A stretch of 64,000 nucleotides of DNA, from assembly GCA_964019055.1 (NCBI GenBank), contig OZ025213.1, positions 7,738,472-7,802,471 on the forward strand. Reading direction: 5' to 3'. Position 1 is the stretch's first letter. The number at the start of each line of letters is the position of its first letter. Shown here piece after piece: positions 11,397 to 24,123 of the stretch. A model generated the notes under the pieces. The model did no database searches and had not been told where the DNA came from. It was given only the letters and a program-made list of their open reading frames with translations. This DNA is from Anthopleura xanthogrammica (lineage: Eukaryota; Cnidaria; Anthozoa; Actiniaria; Actiniidae). Both the position numbers and the translations under genes were made by a program.

Positions 11397-13468
11397 GTAG
11401 CTGCGCATGCGCGGGCACCAAAACTAGGGGAAGACTGCCGAATTTTCACAAGATAAACGTGACCATGTATAGGTAGAATCGTGCCAGCAATCCATTTCCG
11501 TGATCAAAATTGGAAAATTCCAAAATCGTAAAGTGCCTAACTTTGTAGCTGCGCATGCGCGGGCACCAAAACTAGGGGAAGACTGCCGAATTTTCACAAG
11601 ATAAACGTGACCATGTATAGGTAGAATCGTGCCAGCAATCCATTTCCGTGATCAAAATTGGCAAATTCCAAAATCGTAAAGTGCGTATCTTTGTAGCTGC
11701 AAATGCGCGTGCACCAAAACTAGGGGAAGACTGCCGAATTTTCACAAGACAAACGTGACCATGTATAGGTAGAATCGTGCCAGCAATCCATTTCCGTGAT
11801 CAAAATTGGCAAATTCCAAAATCGTAAAGTGCCTATCTTTGTAGCTGCGCATGCGCGGGAAACAAAACTAGGGGAAGACTGCCGAATTTTCTTAAGATAA
11901 ACGTGACCATGTATAGGTAGAATCGTGCCAGCAATCCATTTCCGTGATCAAAATTGGCAAATTCTAAAATCGTAAAGTGCCTTACTTTGTAGCTGCGCAT
12001 GCGCGGGCACCAAAACTAGGGGAAGACTGCCGAATTTTCACAAGATAAACGTGACCATGTATAGGTAGAATCGTGCCAGCAATCCATTTCCGTGATCAAA
12101 ATTGGTAAATTCCAAAATCGTAAAGTGCCTAACTTTGTAGCTGCGCATGCGCGGGCACCAAAACTAGGGGAAGACTGCCGAATTTTCACAAGATAAACGT
12201 GACCATGTATAGGTAGAATCGTGCCAGCAATCCATTTCCGTGATCAAAATTGGCAAATTCCAAAATCGTAAAGTGCCTAACTTTGTAGCTGCGCATGCGC
12301 GGGCACCAAAACTAGGTGAAGACTACCGAATTTTCAAAAGATAAACGTTACCATGTATAGGTAGAATCGTGCCAGCAATCCATTTCCGTGATCAAAATTG
12401 GCAAATTCCAAAATCGTAAAGTGCCTAACTTTGTAGCTGCGCATGCGCGGACACCAAAACTAGGGGAAGACTGCCGAATTTTCACAAGATAAACGTGACC
12501 ATGTATAGGTAGAATCGTGCCAGCAATCCATTTCCGTGATTAAAATTGGCAAATTCCAAAATCGTAAAGTGCCTAACTTTGTAGCTGCGCATGCGCGTAC
12601 ACCAAAACTAGGGGAAGACTGCCGAATTTTCACAAGATAAACGTGACCATGTATAGGTAGAATCGTGCCAGCAATCCATTTCCGTGATCAAAATTGGCAA
12701 ATTCCAAAATCGTAAAGTGCCTATCTTTGTAGCTGCGCATGCGCGGGAAACAAAACTAGGGGAAGACTGCCGAATTTTCTTAAGATAAACGTGACCATGT
12801 ATAGGTAGAATCGTGCCAGCAATCCATTTCCGTGATCAAAATTGGCAAATTAAAAAATCGTAAAGTGCCTTACATTGTAGCTGCGCATGCGCGGGCACCA
12901 AAACTAGGGGAAGACTGCCGAATTTTCACAAGGTAAACGTGACCATGTATAGGTAGAATCGTGCCAGCAATCCATTTCCGTGATCAAAATTGGCAAATTC
13001 CAAAATCGTAAAGTGCGTATCTTTGTAGCTGCGCATGCGCGGGCACCAAAACTAGAGGAAGACTGCCGAATTTTCACAAGATAAACGTGACCATGTATAG
13101 GTAGAATCGTGCCAGCAATCCATTTCCGTGATCAAAATTGGCAAATTCCAAAATCGTAAAGTGCCTAACTTTGTAGCTGCTCATGCGCGGGCACCAAAAC
13201 TAGGGGAAGACTGCCGAATTTTCACAAGATAAACGTGACCATGTATAGGTAGAATCGTGCCAGCAATCCATTTCCGTGATCAAAATTGGCAAATTCCAAA
13301 ATCGTAAAGTGCCTTACTTTGTAGCTGCACATGCGCGGGCACCAAAACTAGTGGAAGACTGCCGAATTTTCACAAGATAAACGTGACCATGTATAGGTAG
13401 AATCGTGCCAGCAATCCATTTCCGTGATCAAAATTGGCAAATTCCAAAATCGTAAAGTGCCTAACTTT

Positions 13469-16132
13469 GCAGCTGCGCATGCGCGGGCACCAAAACTAGG
13501 GGAAGACTGCCGAATTTTCACAAGATAAACGTGACAATGTATAGGTAGAATCGTGCCAGCAATCCATTTCCGTGATCAAAATTGGCAAATTCCAAAATCG
13601 TAAAGTGCGTATCTTTGTAGCTGCGCATGCGCGGGCACCAAAACTAGAGGAAGACTGCCGAATTTTAACAAGATAAACGTGACCATGTATAGGTAGAATC
13701 GTGCCAGCAATCCATTTCCGTGATCAAAATTGGCAATTTCCAAAATCGTAAAGTGCCTAACTTTGTAGCTGCACATGCGCGTGCACCAAAACTAGGGGAA
13801 GACTGCCGAATTTTCACAAGATAAACGTGACCATGTATAGGTAGAATCGTGCCAGCAATCCATTTCCGTGATCGAAATTGGCAAATTTCAAAATCGTAAA
13901 GTGCCTCACTTTGTAGCTGTGCATGTGCGGGCACCAAAACTAGGGGAAGACTGCCGAATTTTCACAAGATAAACGTCACCATGTATAGGTAGAATCGTGC
14001 CAGCAATCCATTTCCGTGATCAAAATTGGCAAATTCCAAAATCGTAAAGTGCCTCACTTTGTAGCTGCGCATGCGCGGGCACCAAAACTAGGGGAAGACT
14101 GCCGAATTTTCACAAGATAAACGTGACCATGTATAGGTAGAATCGTGCCAGCAATCCATTTCCGTGATCAAAATTGTCAAATTCCAAAATCGTAAAGTGC
14201 CTAACTTTGTAGCTGCGCATGCGCGGGCACCAAAACTAGGGGAAGACTGCCGAATTTTCACAAGATAAACGTGACCATGTATAGGTAGAATCGTGCCAGC
14301 AATCTATTTCCGTGATCAAAATTGGCAAATTCCAAAATCGTAAAGTGCCTCACTTTGTAGCTGCGCATGCGCGGGCACCAAAACTAGGGGAAGACTGCCG
14401 AATTTTCACAAGATAAACGTGACCATGTATAGGCAGAATCGTGCCAGCAATCCATTTCCGTGATCAAAATTGGCAAATTCCAAAATCGTAAAGTGCCTAA
14501 CTTTGCAGCTGCGCATGCGCGGGCACCAAAACTAGGGGAAGACTGCCGAATTTTCACAAGATAAACGTGACAATGTATAGGTAGAATCGTGCCAGCAATC
14601 CATTTCCGTGATCAAAATTGGCAAATTCCAAAATCGTAAAGTGCGTATCTTTGTAGCTGCGCATGCGCGGGCACCAAAACTAGAGGAAGACTGCCGAATT
14701 TTCACAAGATAAACGTGACCATGTATAGGTAGAATCGTGCCAGCAAACCATTTCCGTGATCAAAATTGGCAAATTCCAAAATCGTAAAGTGCCTAACTTT
14801 GTAGCTGCACATGCGCGTGCACCAAAACTAGGGGAAGACTGCCGAATTTTCACAAGATAAACGTGACCATGTATAGGTAGAATCGTGCCAGCAATCCATT
14901 TCCGTGATCAAAATTGGCAAATTCCAAAATCGTAAAGTGCCTATCTTTGTAGCTGCGCATGCGCGGGCACCAAAACTAGGGGAAGACTGCCGAATTTTCA
15001 CAAGATAAACGTGACCATGTATAGGTAGAATCGTGCCAGCAATCCATTTCCGTGATCAAAATTGTCAAATTCCAAAATCGTAAAGTGCCTAACTTTGTAG
15101 CTGCGCATGCGCGGGCACCAAAACTAGGGGAAGACTGCCGAATTTTCACAAGATAAACGTGACCATGTATAGGTAGAATCGTGCCAGCAATCCATTTCCG
15201 TGATCAAAATTGTCAAATTCCAAAATCGTAAAGTGCCTAACTTTGTAGCTGCGCATGCGCGGGCACCAAAACTAGGGGAAGACTGCCGAATTTTCACAAG
15301 ATAAACGTGACCATGTATAGGTAGAATCGTGCCAGCAATCTATTTCCGTGATCAAAATTGGCAAATTCCAAAATCGTAAAGTGCCTCACTTTGTAGCTGC
15401 GCATGCGCGGGCACCAAAACTAGGGGAAGACTGCCGAATTTTCACAAGATAAACGTGACCATGTATAGGCAGAATCGTGCCAGCAATCCATTTCCGTGAT
15501 CAAAATTGGCAAATTCCAAAATCGTAAAGTGCCTAACTTTGCAGCTGCGCATGCGCGGGCACCAAAACTAGGGGAAGACTGCCGAATTTTCACAAGATAA
15601 ACGTGACAATGTATAGGTAGAATCGTGCCAGCAATCCATTTCCGTGATCAAAATTGGCAAATTCCAAAATCGTAAAGTGCGTATCTTTGTAGCTGCGCAT
15701 GCGCGGGCACCAAAACTAGAGGAAGACTGCCGAATTTTCACAAGATAAACGTGACCATGTATAGGTAGAATCGTGCCAGCAAACCATTTCCGTGATCAAA
15801 ATTGGCAAATTCCAAAATCGTAAAGTGCCTAACTTTGTAGCTGCACATGCGCGTGCACCAAAACTAGGGGAAGACTGCCGAATTTTCACAAGATAAACGT
15901 GACCATGTATAGGTAGAATCGTGCCAGCAATCCATTTCCGTGATCAAAATTGGCAAATTCCAAAATCGTAAAGTGCCTATCTTTGTAGCTGCGCATGCGC
16001 GGGCACCAAAACTAGGGGAAGACTGCCGAATTTTCACAAGATAAACGTGACCATGTATAGGTAGAATCGTGCCAGCAATCCATTTCCGTGATCAAAATTG
16101 TCAAATTCCAAAATCGTAAAGTGCCTAACTTT
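13469..16132 (+). repeat. 7-monomer higher-order repeat, 1036 bp, about 2.6 copies
   Basis: Copies start at 13469, 14505 and 15541. The unit order is: a GCAGCTGCGC head with GACAATG and GTGCGTATC; an AGAGG unit; a GCACATGCGCGTGCACC unit; two ordinary units; an AATCTATTTCC unit; and an AGGCAGAATC unit. Copies 2 and 3 share GCAAACCATTTCC (14747, 15783). Copy 1 is more diverged (TTTTAACAAG at 13664, GGCAATTTCC at 13732, GCTGTGCATGTGCGG at 13916). Copy 3 stops matching after four units. The direction of divergence suggests that copy 1 is the oldest. Confidence 0.88.
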
Positions 16133-19100
16133 GTAGCTGCGCATGCGCGGGCACCAAAACTAGGGGAAGACTGCCGAATTTTCACAAGATAAACGTGACC
16201 ATGTATAGGTAGAATCGTGCCAGCAATCCATTTCCCTGATCAAAATTGGCAAATTCCAAAATCGTAAAGTGCGTATCTTTGTAGCTGCGCATGCGCGGGC
16301 ACCAAAACTAGGGGAAGACTGCCGAATTTTCACAAGATAAACGTGACCATGTATAGGTAGAATCGTGCCAGCAATCCATTTCCGTGATCAAAATTGGCAA
16401 ATTCCAAAATCGTAAAGTGCCTTACTTTGTAGCTGCGCATGCGCGGGCACCAAAACTAGGGGAAGACTGCCGAATTTTCACAAGATAAACGTGACCATGT
16501 ATAGGTAGAATCGTGCCAGCAATCCATTTCCGTGATCAAAATTGTCAAATTCCAAAATCGTAAAGTGCCTAACTTTGTAGCTGCGCATGCGCGGGCACCA
16601 AAACTAGGGGAAGACTGCCGAATTTTCACAAGATAAACGTGACCATGTATAGGTAGAATCGTGCCAGCAATCCATTTCCGTGATCAAAATTGGCAAATTC
16701 CAAAATCGTAAAGTGCCTCACTTTGTAGCTGCGCATGCGCGGGCACCAAAACTAGGGGAAGACTGCCGAATTTTCACAAGATAAACGTGACCATGTATAG
16801 ACAGAATCGTGCCAGCAATCCATTTCCGTGATCAAAATTGGGAAATTCCAAAATCGTAAAGTGCCTAACTTTGCAGCTGCGCATGCGCGGGCACCAAAAC
16901 TAGGGGAAGACTGCCGAATTTTCACAAGATAAACGTGACCATGTATAGGTAGAATCGTGCCAGCAATCCATTTCCGTGATCAAAATTGTCAAATTCCAAA
17001 ATCGTAAAGTGCCTAACTTTGAAGCTGCGCATGCGCGGGCACCAAAACTAGGGGAAGACTGCCGAATTTTCACAAGATAAACGTGACCATGTATAGGTAG
17101 AATCGTGCCAGCAATCCATTTCCCTGATCAAAATTGGCAAATTCCAAAATCGTAAAGTGCGTATCTTTGTAGCAGCGCATGCGCGGGCACCAAAACTAGG
17201 GGAAGACTGCCGAATTTTCACAAGATAAACGTGACCATGTATAGGTAGAATCGTGCCAGCAATCGATTTCCGTGATCAAAATTGTCAAATTCCAAAATCG
17301 TAAAGTGCCTAACTTTGTAGCTGCGCATGCGCGGGCACCAAAACTAGGGGAAGACTGCCGAATTTTCACAAGATAAACGTGACAATGTATAGGTAGAATC
17401 GTGCCAGCAATCCATTTCCGTGATCAAAATTGGCAAATTCCAAAATCGTAAAGTGCGTATCTTTGTAGCTGCGCATGCGCGGGCACCAAAACTAGAGGAA
17501 GACTGCCGAATTTTCACAAGATAAACGTGACCATGTATAGGTAGAATCGTGCCAGCAAACCATTTCCGTGATCAAAATTGGCAAATTCCAAAATCGTAAA
17601 GTGCCTAACTTTGTAGCTGCACATGCGCGTGCACCAAAACTAGGGGAAGACTGCCGAATTTTCACAAGATAAACGTGACCATGTATAGGTAGAATCGTGC
17701 CAGCAAACCATTTCCGTGATCAAAATTGGCAAATTCCAAAACCGTAAAGTGCCTCACTTTGTAGCTGCGCATGTGCGGGCACCAAAACTAGGGGAAGACT
17801 GCCGAATTTTCACAAGATAAACGTGACCATGTATAGGTAGAATCGTGCCAGCAATCCATTTCCGTGATCAAAATTGGCAAATTCCAAAATCGTAAAGTGC
17901 CTATCTTTGTAGCTGCGCATGCGCGGGCACCAAAACTAGGGGAAGACTGCCGAATTTTCACAAGATAAACGTGACCATGTATAGGTAGAATCGTGCCAGC
18001 AATCCATTTCCGTGATCAAAATTGTCAAATTCCAAAATCGTAAAGTGCCTAACTTTGTAGCTGCGCATGCGCGGGCACCAAAACTAGGGGAAGACTGCCG
18101 AATTTTCACAAGATAAACGTGACCATGTATAGGTAGAATCGTGCCAGCAATCCATTTCCCTGATCAAAATTGGCAAATTCCAAAATCGTAAAGTGCGTAT
18201 CTTTGTAGCTGCGCATGCGCGGGCACCAAAACTAGGGGAAGACTGCCGAATTTTCACAAGATAAACGTGACCATGTATAGGTAGAATCGTGCCAGCAATC
18301 GATTTCCGTGATCAAAATTGTCAAATTCCAAAATCGTAAAGTGCCTAACTTTGTAGCTGCGCATGCGCGGGCACCAAAACTAGGGGAAGACTGCCGAATT
18401 TTCACAAGATAAACGTGACCATGTATAGGTAGAATCGTGCCAGCAATCCATTTCCGTGATCAAAATTGGCAAATTCCAAAATCGTAAAGTGCCTCACTTT
18501 GTAGCTGCGCATGCGCGGGCACCAAAACTAGGGGAAGACTGCTGAATTTTCTCAAGATAAACGTGACAATGTATAGGTAGAATCGTGCCAGCAATCCATT
18601 TCCGTGCTCAAAATTGGCAAATTCCAAAATCGTAAAGTGCGTATCTTTGTAGCTGCGCATGCGCGGGCACCAAAACTAGAGGAAGACTGCCGAATTTTCA
18701 CAAGATAAACGTGACCATGTATAGGTAGAATCGTGCCAGCAATCCATTTCCCTGATCAAAATTGGCAAATTCCAAAATCGTAAAGTGCTTCACTTTGTAG
18801 CTGCGCATGCGCGGGCACAAAAACTAGGGGAAGACTGCTGAATTTTCACAAGATAAACGTGACCATGTATAGGTAGAATCGTGCCAGCAATCGATTTCCG
18901 TGATCAAAATTGTCAAATTCCAAAATCGTAAAGTGCCTAACTTTGTAGCTGCGCATGCGCGGGCACCAAAACTAGGGGAAGACTGCCGAATTTTCACAAG
19001 ATAAACGTGACCATGTATAGGTAGAATCGTGCCAGCAATCCATTTCCGTGATCAAAATTGGCAAATTCCAAAATCGTAAAGTGCCTCACTTTGTAGCTGC

Positions 19101-20259
19101 GCATGCGCGGGCACCAAAACTAGGGGAAGACTGCCGAATTTTCACAAGATAAACGTGACCATGTATAGGTAGAATCGTGCCGGCAATCCATTTCCGTGAT
19201 CAAAATTGGCAAATTCCAAAATCGTAAAGTGCCCAACTTTGTAGCTGCGCATGCGCGGGCACCAAAACAAGAGGAAGACTGCCGAATTTTCACAAGATAA
19301 ACGTGACCATGTATAGGTAGAATCGTGCCAGCAATCCATTTCCGTGATCAAAATTGGCAAATTCCAAAATCGTAAAGTGCCTAACTTTGTAGCTGCGCAT
19401 GCGCGGGCACCAAAACTAGGGGAAGACTGCCGAATTTTCACAAGATAAACGTGACCATGTATAGGTAGAATCGTGCCAGCAATCCATTTCCGTGATCAAA
19501 ATTGGCAAATTCCAAAATCGTAAAGTGCCTCACTTTGTAGCTGCGCATGCGCGGGCACCAAAACTAGGGGAAGACTGCCGAATTTTCACAAGATAAACGT
19601 GACCATGTATAGGTAGAATCGTGCCGGCAATCCATTTCCGTGATCAAAATTGGCAAATCCCAAAATCGTAAAGTGCCTAACTTTGTAGCTGCGCATGCGC
19701 GGGCACCAAAACTAGGGGAAGACTGCCGAATTTTCACAAGATAAACGTGACCATGTATAGGTAGAATCGTGCCAGCAATCCATTTCCGTGATCAAAATTG
19801 GCAAATTCCAAAATCGTAAAGTGCCTCACTTTGTAGCTGCGCATGCGCGGGCACCAAAACTAGGGGAAGACTGCCGAATTTTCACCAGATAAACGTGACC
19901 ATGTATAGGTAGAATCGTGCCGGCAATCCATTTCCGTGATCAAAATTGGCAAATCCCAAAATCGTAAAGTGCCTAACTTTGTAGCTGCGCATGCGCGGGC
20001 ACCAAAACTAGGGGAAGACTGCCGAATTTTCACAAGATAAACGTGACCATGTATAGGTAGAATCGTGCCAGCAATCCATTTCCGTGATCAAAATTGGCAA
20101 ATTCCAAAATCGTAAAGTGCGTATCTTTGTAGCTGCGCATGCGCGGGCACCAAAACTAGAGGAAGACTGCCGAATTTTCACAAGATAAACGTGACCATGT
20201 ATAGGTAGAATCGTGCCAGCAATCCATTTCCGTGATCAAAATTGGCAAATTCCAAAATC

Positions 20260-22919
20260 GTAAAGTGCCTTACTTTGTAGCTGCGCATGCGCGGGCACCA
20301 AAACTAGGGGAAGACTGCCGAATTTTCACAAGATAAACGTGACCATGTATAGGTAGACTCGTGCCAGCAATCCATTTCCGTGATCAAAATTGGCAAATTC
20401 CAAAATCGTAAAGTGCCCAACTTTGTAGCTGCGCATGCGCGGGCACCAAAACTAGAGGAAGACTGCCGAATTTTCACAAGATAAACGTGACCATGTATAG
20501 GTAGAATCGTGCCAGCAATCCATTTCCGTGATCAAAATTGGCAAATTCCAAAATCGTAAAGTGCCTAACTTTGTAGCTGCGCATGCGCGGGCACCAAAAC
20601 TAGGGGAAGACTGCCGAATTTTCACAAGATAAACGTGACCATGTATAGGTAGAATCGTGCCAGCAATCCATTTCCGTGATCAAAATTGGCAAATTCCAAA
20701 ATCGTAAAGTGCCTAACTTTGTAGCTGCGCATGCGCGGGCATCAAAACTAGAGGAAGACTGCCGAATTTTCACAAGATAAACGTGACCATGTATAGGTAG
20801 AATCGTGCCAGCAATCCATTTCCGTGCTCAAAATTGGCAAATTCGAAAATCGTAAAGTGCGTTACTTTGTAGCTGCGCATGCGCGGGCACCAAAACTAGG
20901 GGAAGACTGCCGAATTTTCACAAGATAAACTTGACCATGTATAGGTAGAATCGTGCCAGCAATCCATTTCCGTGATCAAAATTGGCAGATTCCAAAATCG
21001 TAAAGTGCCTAACTTTGTAGCTGCGCATGCGCGTGCACCAAAACTAGGGGAAGACTGCCGAATTTTCACAAGATAAACGTGACAATGTATAGGTAGAATC
21101 GTGCCAGCAATCCATTTCCGTGATCAAAATTGGCAAATTCCAAAATCGTAAAGTGCGTATCTTTGTAGCTGGGCATGTGCGGGCACCAAAACTAGGGGAA
21201 GACTGCCGAATTTTCACAAGATAAACGTGACCATGTATAGGTAGAATCGTGCCAGCAATCTATTTCCGTGATCAAAATTGGCAAATTCCAAAATCGTAAA
21301 GTGCCTAACTTTGTAGCTGCGCATGCGCGGGCACCAAAACTAGGGGAAGACTGCCGAATTTTCACAAGATAAACGTGACCATGTATAGGTAGAATCGTGC
21401 CAGCAATCCATTTCCGTGATCAAAATTGGCAAATTCCAAAATCGTAGTGCCTAACTTTGTAGCTGCGCATGCGCGGGCACCAAAACTAGGGGAAGACTGC
21501 CGAATTTTCACAAGATAAACGTGACCATGTATAGGTAGAATCGTGCCAGCAATCCATTTCCGTGATCAAAATTGGCAAATTCCAAAATCGTAAAGTGCCT
21601 TACTTTGTAGCTGCGCATGCGCGGGCACCAAAACTAGGAAAAGACTGCCGAATTTTCACAAGATAAACGTGACCATGTATAGGTAGACTCGTGCCAGCAA
21701 TCCATTTCCGTGATCAAAATTGGCAAATTCCAAAATCGTAAAGTGCCCAACTTTGTAGCTGCGCATGCGCGGGCACCAAAACTAGAGGAAGACTGCCGAA
21801 TTTTCACAAGATAAACGTGACCATGTATAGGTAGAATCGTGCCAGCAATCCATTTCCGTGATCAAAATTGGCAAATTCCAAAATCGTAAAGTGCCTAACT
21901 TTGTAGCTGCGCATGCGCGGGCACCAAAACTAGGGGAAGACTGCCGAATTTTCACAAGATAAACGTGACCATGTATAGGTAGAATCGTGCCAGCAATCCA
22001 TTTCCGTGATCAAAATTGGCAAATTCCAAAATCGTAAAGTGCCTAACTTTGTAGCTGCGCATGCGCGGGCATCAAAACTAGAGGAAGACTGCCGAATTTT
22101 CACAAGATAAACGTGACCATGTATAGGTAGAATCGTGCCAGCAATCCATTTCCGTGCTCAAAATTGGCAAATTCGAAAATCGTAAAGTGCGTTACTTTGT
22201 AGCTGCGCATGCGCGGGCACCAAAACTAGGGGAAGACTGCCGAATTTTCACAAGATAAACTTGACCATGTATAGGTAGAATCGTGCCAGCAATCCATTTC
22301 CGTGATCAAAATTGGCAGATTCCAAAATCGTAAAGTGCCTAACTTTGTAGCTGCGCATGCGCGTGCACCAAAACTAGGGGAAGACTGCCGAATTTTCACA
22401 AGATAAACGTGACAATGTATAGGTAGAATCGTGCCAGCAATCCATTTCCGTGATCAAAATTGGCAAATTCCAAAATCGTAAAGTGCGTATCTTTGTAGCT
22501 GGGCATGTGCGGGCACCAAAACTAGGGGAAGACTGCCGAATTTTCACAAGATAAACGTGACCATGTATAGGTAGAATCGTGCCAGCAATCTATTTCCGTG
22601 ATCAAAATTGGCAAATTCCAAAATCGTAAAGTGCCTAACTTTGTAGCTGCGCATGCGCGGGCACCAGAACTAGGGGAAGACTGCCGAATTTTCACAAGAT
22701 AAACGTGACCATGTATAGGTAGAATCGTGCCAGCAATCCATTTCCGTGATCAAAATTGGCAAATTCCAAAATCGTAGTGCCTAACTTTGTAGCTGCGCAT
22801 GCGCGGGCACCAAAACTAGGGGAAGACTGCCGAATTTTCACAAGATAAACGTGACCATGTATAGGTAGAATCGTGCCAGCAATCCATTTCCGTGATCAAA
22901 ATTGGCAAATTCCAAAATC
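20260..22919 (+). repeat. 9-monomer higher-order repeat, 1330 bp, two copies
   Basis: Two tandem copies, about 20260-21589 and 21590-22919, offset 1330 bp (nine monomers minus 2 bp). Shared rare markers are AGACTCG at 20355 and 21685, GTGCCCAAC, the TCAAAACTAGAGG unit, GTGCTCAAAATT with ATTCGAAAATC, AACTTGACC, GGCAGATTCC, GACAATGTAT and GGGCATGTGCGG. The last unit of each copy carries the same 2-bp deletion (ATCGTAGTGC, at 21441 and 22771). Copies differ at a few bases, for example AGGGGAAG versus AGGAAAAG at about 20306/21636 and CCAAAAC versus CCAGAAC at 22666. A shortened, more diverged third copy follows at about 22.93-23.39 kb. Confidence 0.9.
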
Positions 22920-24115
22920 GTAAAGTGCCTAACTTTGTAGCTGCGCATGCGCGGGCACCAAAACTAGAGGAAGACTGCTGAATTTTCACAAGATAAACGT
23001 GACCATGTATAGGTAGAATCGTGCCAGCAATCCATTTCCGTGCTCAAAATTGTCAAATTCGAAAATCGTAAAGTGCCTTACTTTGTAGCTGCGCATGCGC
23101 GGGCACCAAAACTAGGGGAAGACTGCCGAATTTTCACAAGATAAACTTGACCATGTATAGGTAGAATCGTGCCAGCAATCCATTTCCGTGATCAAAATTG
23201 GCAGATTCCAAAATCGTAAAGTGCCTAACTTTGTAGCTGCGCATGGGCGTGCACGAAAACTAGGGGAAGACTGCCGAAATTTCACAAGATAAACGTGACA
23301 ATGTATAGGTAGAATCGTGCCAGCAATCCATTTCCGTGATCAAAATTGGCAAATTCCAAAATCGTAAAGTGCGTATCTTTGTAGCTGCGCATGCGCGGGC
23401 ACCAAAACTAGGGGAAGACTGCCGAATTTTCACAAGATAAACGTGACCATGTATAGGTAGAATCGTGCCAGCAATCCATTTCCGTGATCAAAATTGGCAA
23501 ATTCCAAAATCGTAAAGTGCCTATCTTTGTAGCTGCGCATGCGCGGGCACCAAAACTAGGGGAAGACTGCCGAATTTTCACAAGATAAACGTGACCATGT
23601 ATAGGTAGAATCGTGCCAGCAATCCATTTCCGTGATCAAAATTGGCAAATTCTAAAATCGTAAAGTGCCTCACTTTGTAGCTGCGCATGCGCGTGCACCA
23701 AAACTAGGGGAAGACTGCCGAATTTTCACAAGATAAACGTGACCATGTATAGGTAGAATCGTGGCAGCAATCCATTTCCGTGATCAAAATTGGCAAATTC
23801 CAAAATCGTAAAGTGCCTCACTTTGTAGCTGCGCATGCGCGGGCACCAAAACTAGGGGAAGACTGCCGAATTTTCACAAGATAAACGTGACCATGTATAG
23901 GTAGAATCGTGCCAGCAATCCATTTCCGTGATCAAAATTGGCAAATTCCAAAATCGTAAAGTGCCTCACTTTGTAGCTGCGCATGCGCGGGCACCAAAAC
24001 TAGGGGAAGACTGCCGAATTTTCACAAGATAAACGTGACCATGTATAGGTAGAATCGTGCCAGCAATCCATTTCCGTGATCAAAATTGGCAAATTCCAAA
24101 ATCGTAAAGTGCCTT
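20462..24115 (+). repeat. Unmirrored 3.65-kb spacer of the satellite palindrome
   Basis: Position 20461 in the left arm is the mirror partner of 24124. The stretch between 20461 and the junction is satellite too but has no nearby mirrored counterpart in the right arm. It contains most of both copies of a 1330-bp higher-order repeat, a partial third copy (about 22.93-23.39 kb), and about five fairly uniform units with CTCA or CTAT at positions 141-144 before the junction. In a fold-back model this is the single-stranded loop between the switch point and the copied template. Confidence 0.75.
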
Positions 24116-24123
24116 CTAGTTTT
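24116..24123. other. Inversion junction with 8-bp filler
   Basis: The forward array runs to about 24115, inside a unit ending GTGCCTT and lacking its last 5 bases. The inverted array begins at 24124 with CTTCCTCTAG, the complement of monomer position 37 going down. Between them lies CTAGTTTT. The same eight bases recur at 24130-24137 inside the first inverted unit (complement of monomer positions 24-31), so the filler looks copied from its neighbour. This is typical of a replication template switch or error-prone end joining. The left edge is uncertain by 1-2 bp because of shared T residues. Confidence 0.9.

Larger units (their letters stand above)
1..24115 (+). repeat. Forward arm of 148-bp satellite array
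   Basis: About 163 head-to-tail monomers, phased here on GTAGCTGCGC, which starts at 1, 149, 297 and so on. The phase holds exactly (2221, 4441, 6661, 8881, 11101, 13321, 15541, 17761 and 19981 are all unit starts) until two 2-bp deletions near 21445 and 22775. The last unit starts at 23973 and is cut after 143 bp. Monomers differ by point substitutions, not indels. The most variable sites are monomer positions 32 (G/A/T), 50 and 53 (C/A), 116-117 (GG/TG/GT/GA) and 141-144. Units with TTTGCAAAAG at 47-56 occur only in the outer part (about 1.0-7.7 kb). Inner units mostly have TTTTCACAAG. No gene, RNA gene or transposon interrupts the array. Confidence 0.98.

Noticed and set aside
19142..19441. 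Open reading of 99 codons on the complement, with a near-identical 99-codon reading at 24848-25147 on the plus strand, and many 61- and 97-codon readings elsewhere.
   Set aside because: These are translations of the satellite. 148 is 1 mod 3, so the frame shifts every unit and each reading is the same few peptide pieces in rotation, ending at fixed stops in the monomer. No start signal, codon bias, domain or preserved frame is seen. The near-identical pair only reflects the inverted arms.
1..24115. CRISPR array.
   Set aside because: There are no unique spacers; the whole 148-bp period is repeated.
24116..24123. Pure sequencing artefact from a missed adapter (mirror-image read).
   Set aside because: Such an artefact gives identical arms meeting at a point. 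Here the mirror starts 3.65 kb inside the left arm, the arms differ by many unit gains, losses and substitutions, and the lengths differ about twofold. Assembly error still cannot be excluded without reads.
24116..24123. Transposon or target-site duplication at the junction.
   Set aside because: The 8-bp repeat lies on one side only, both copies within inverted-type sequence, and no element lies between them.
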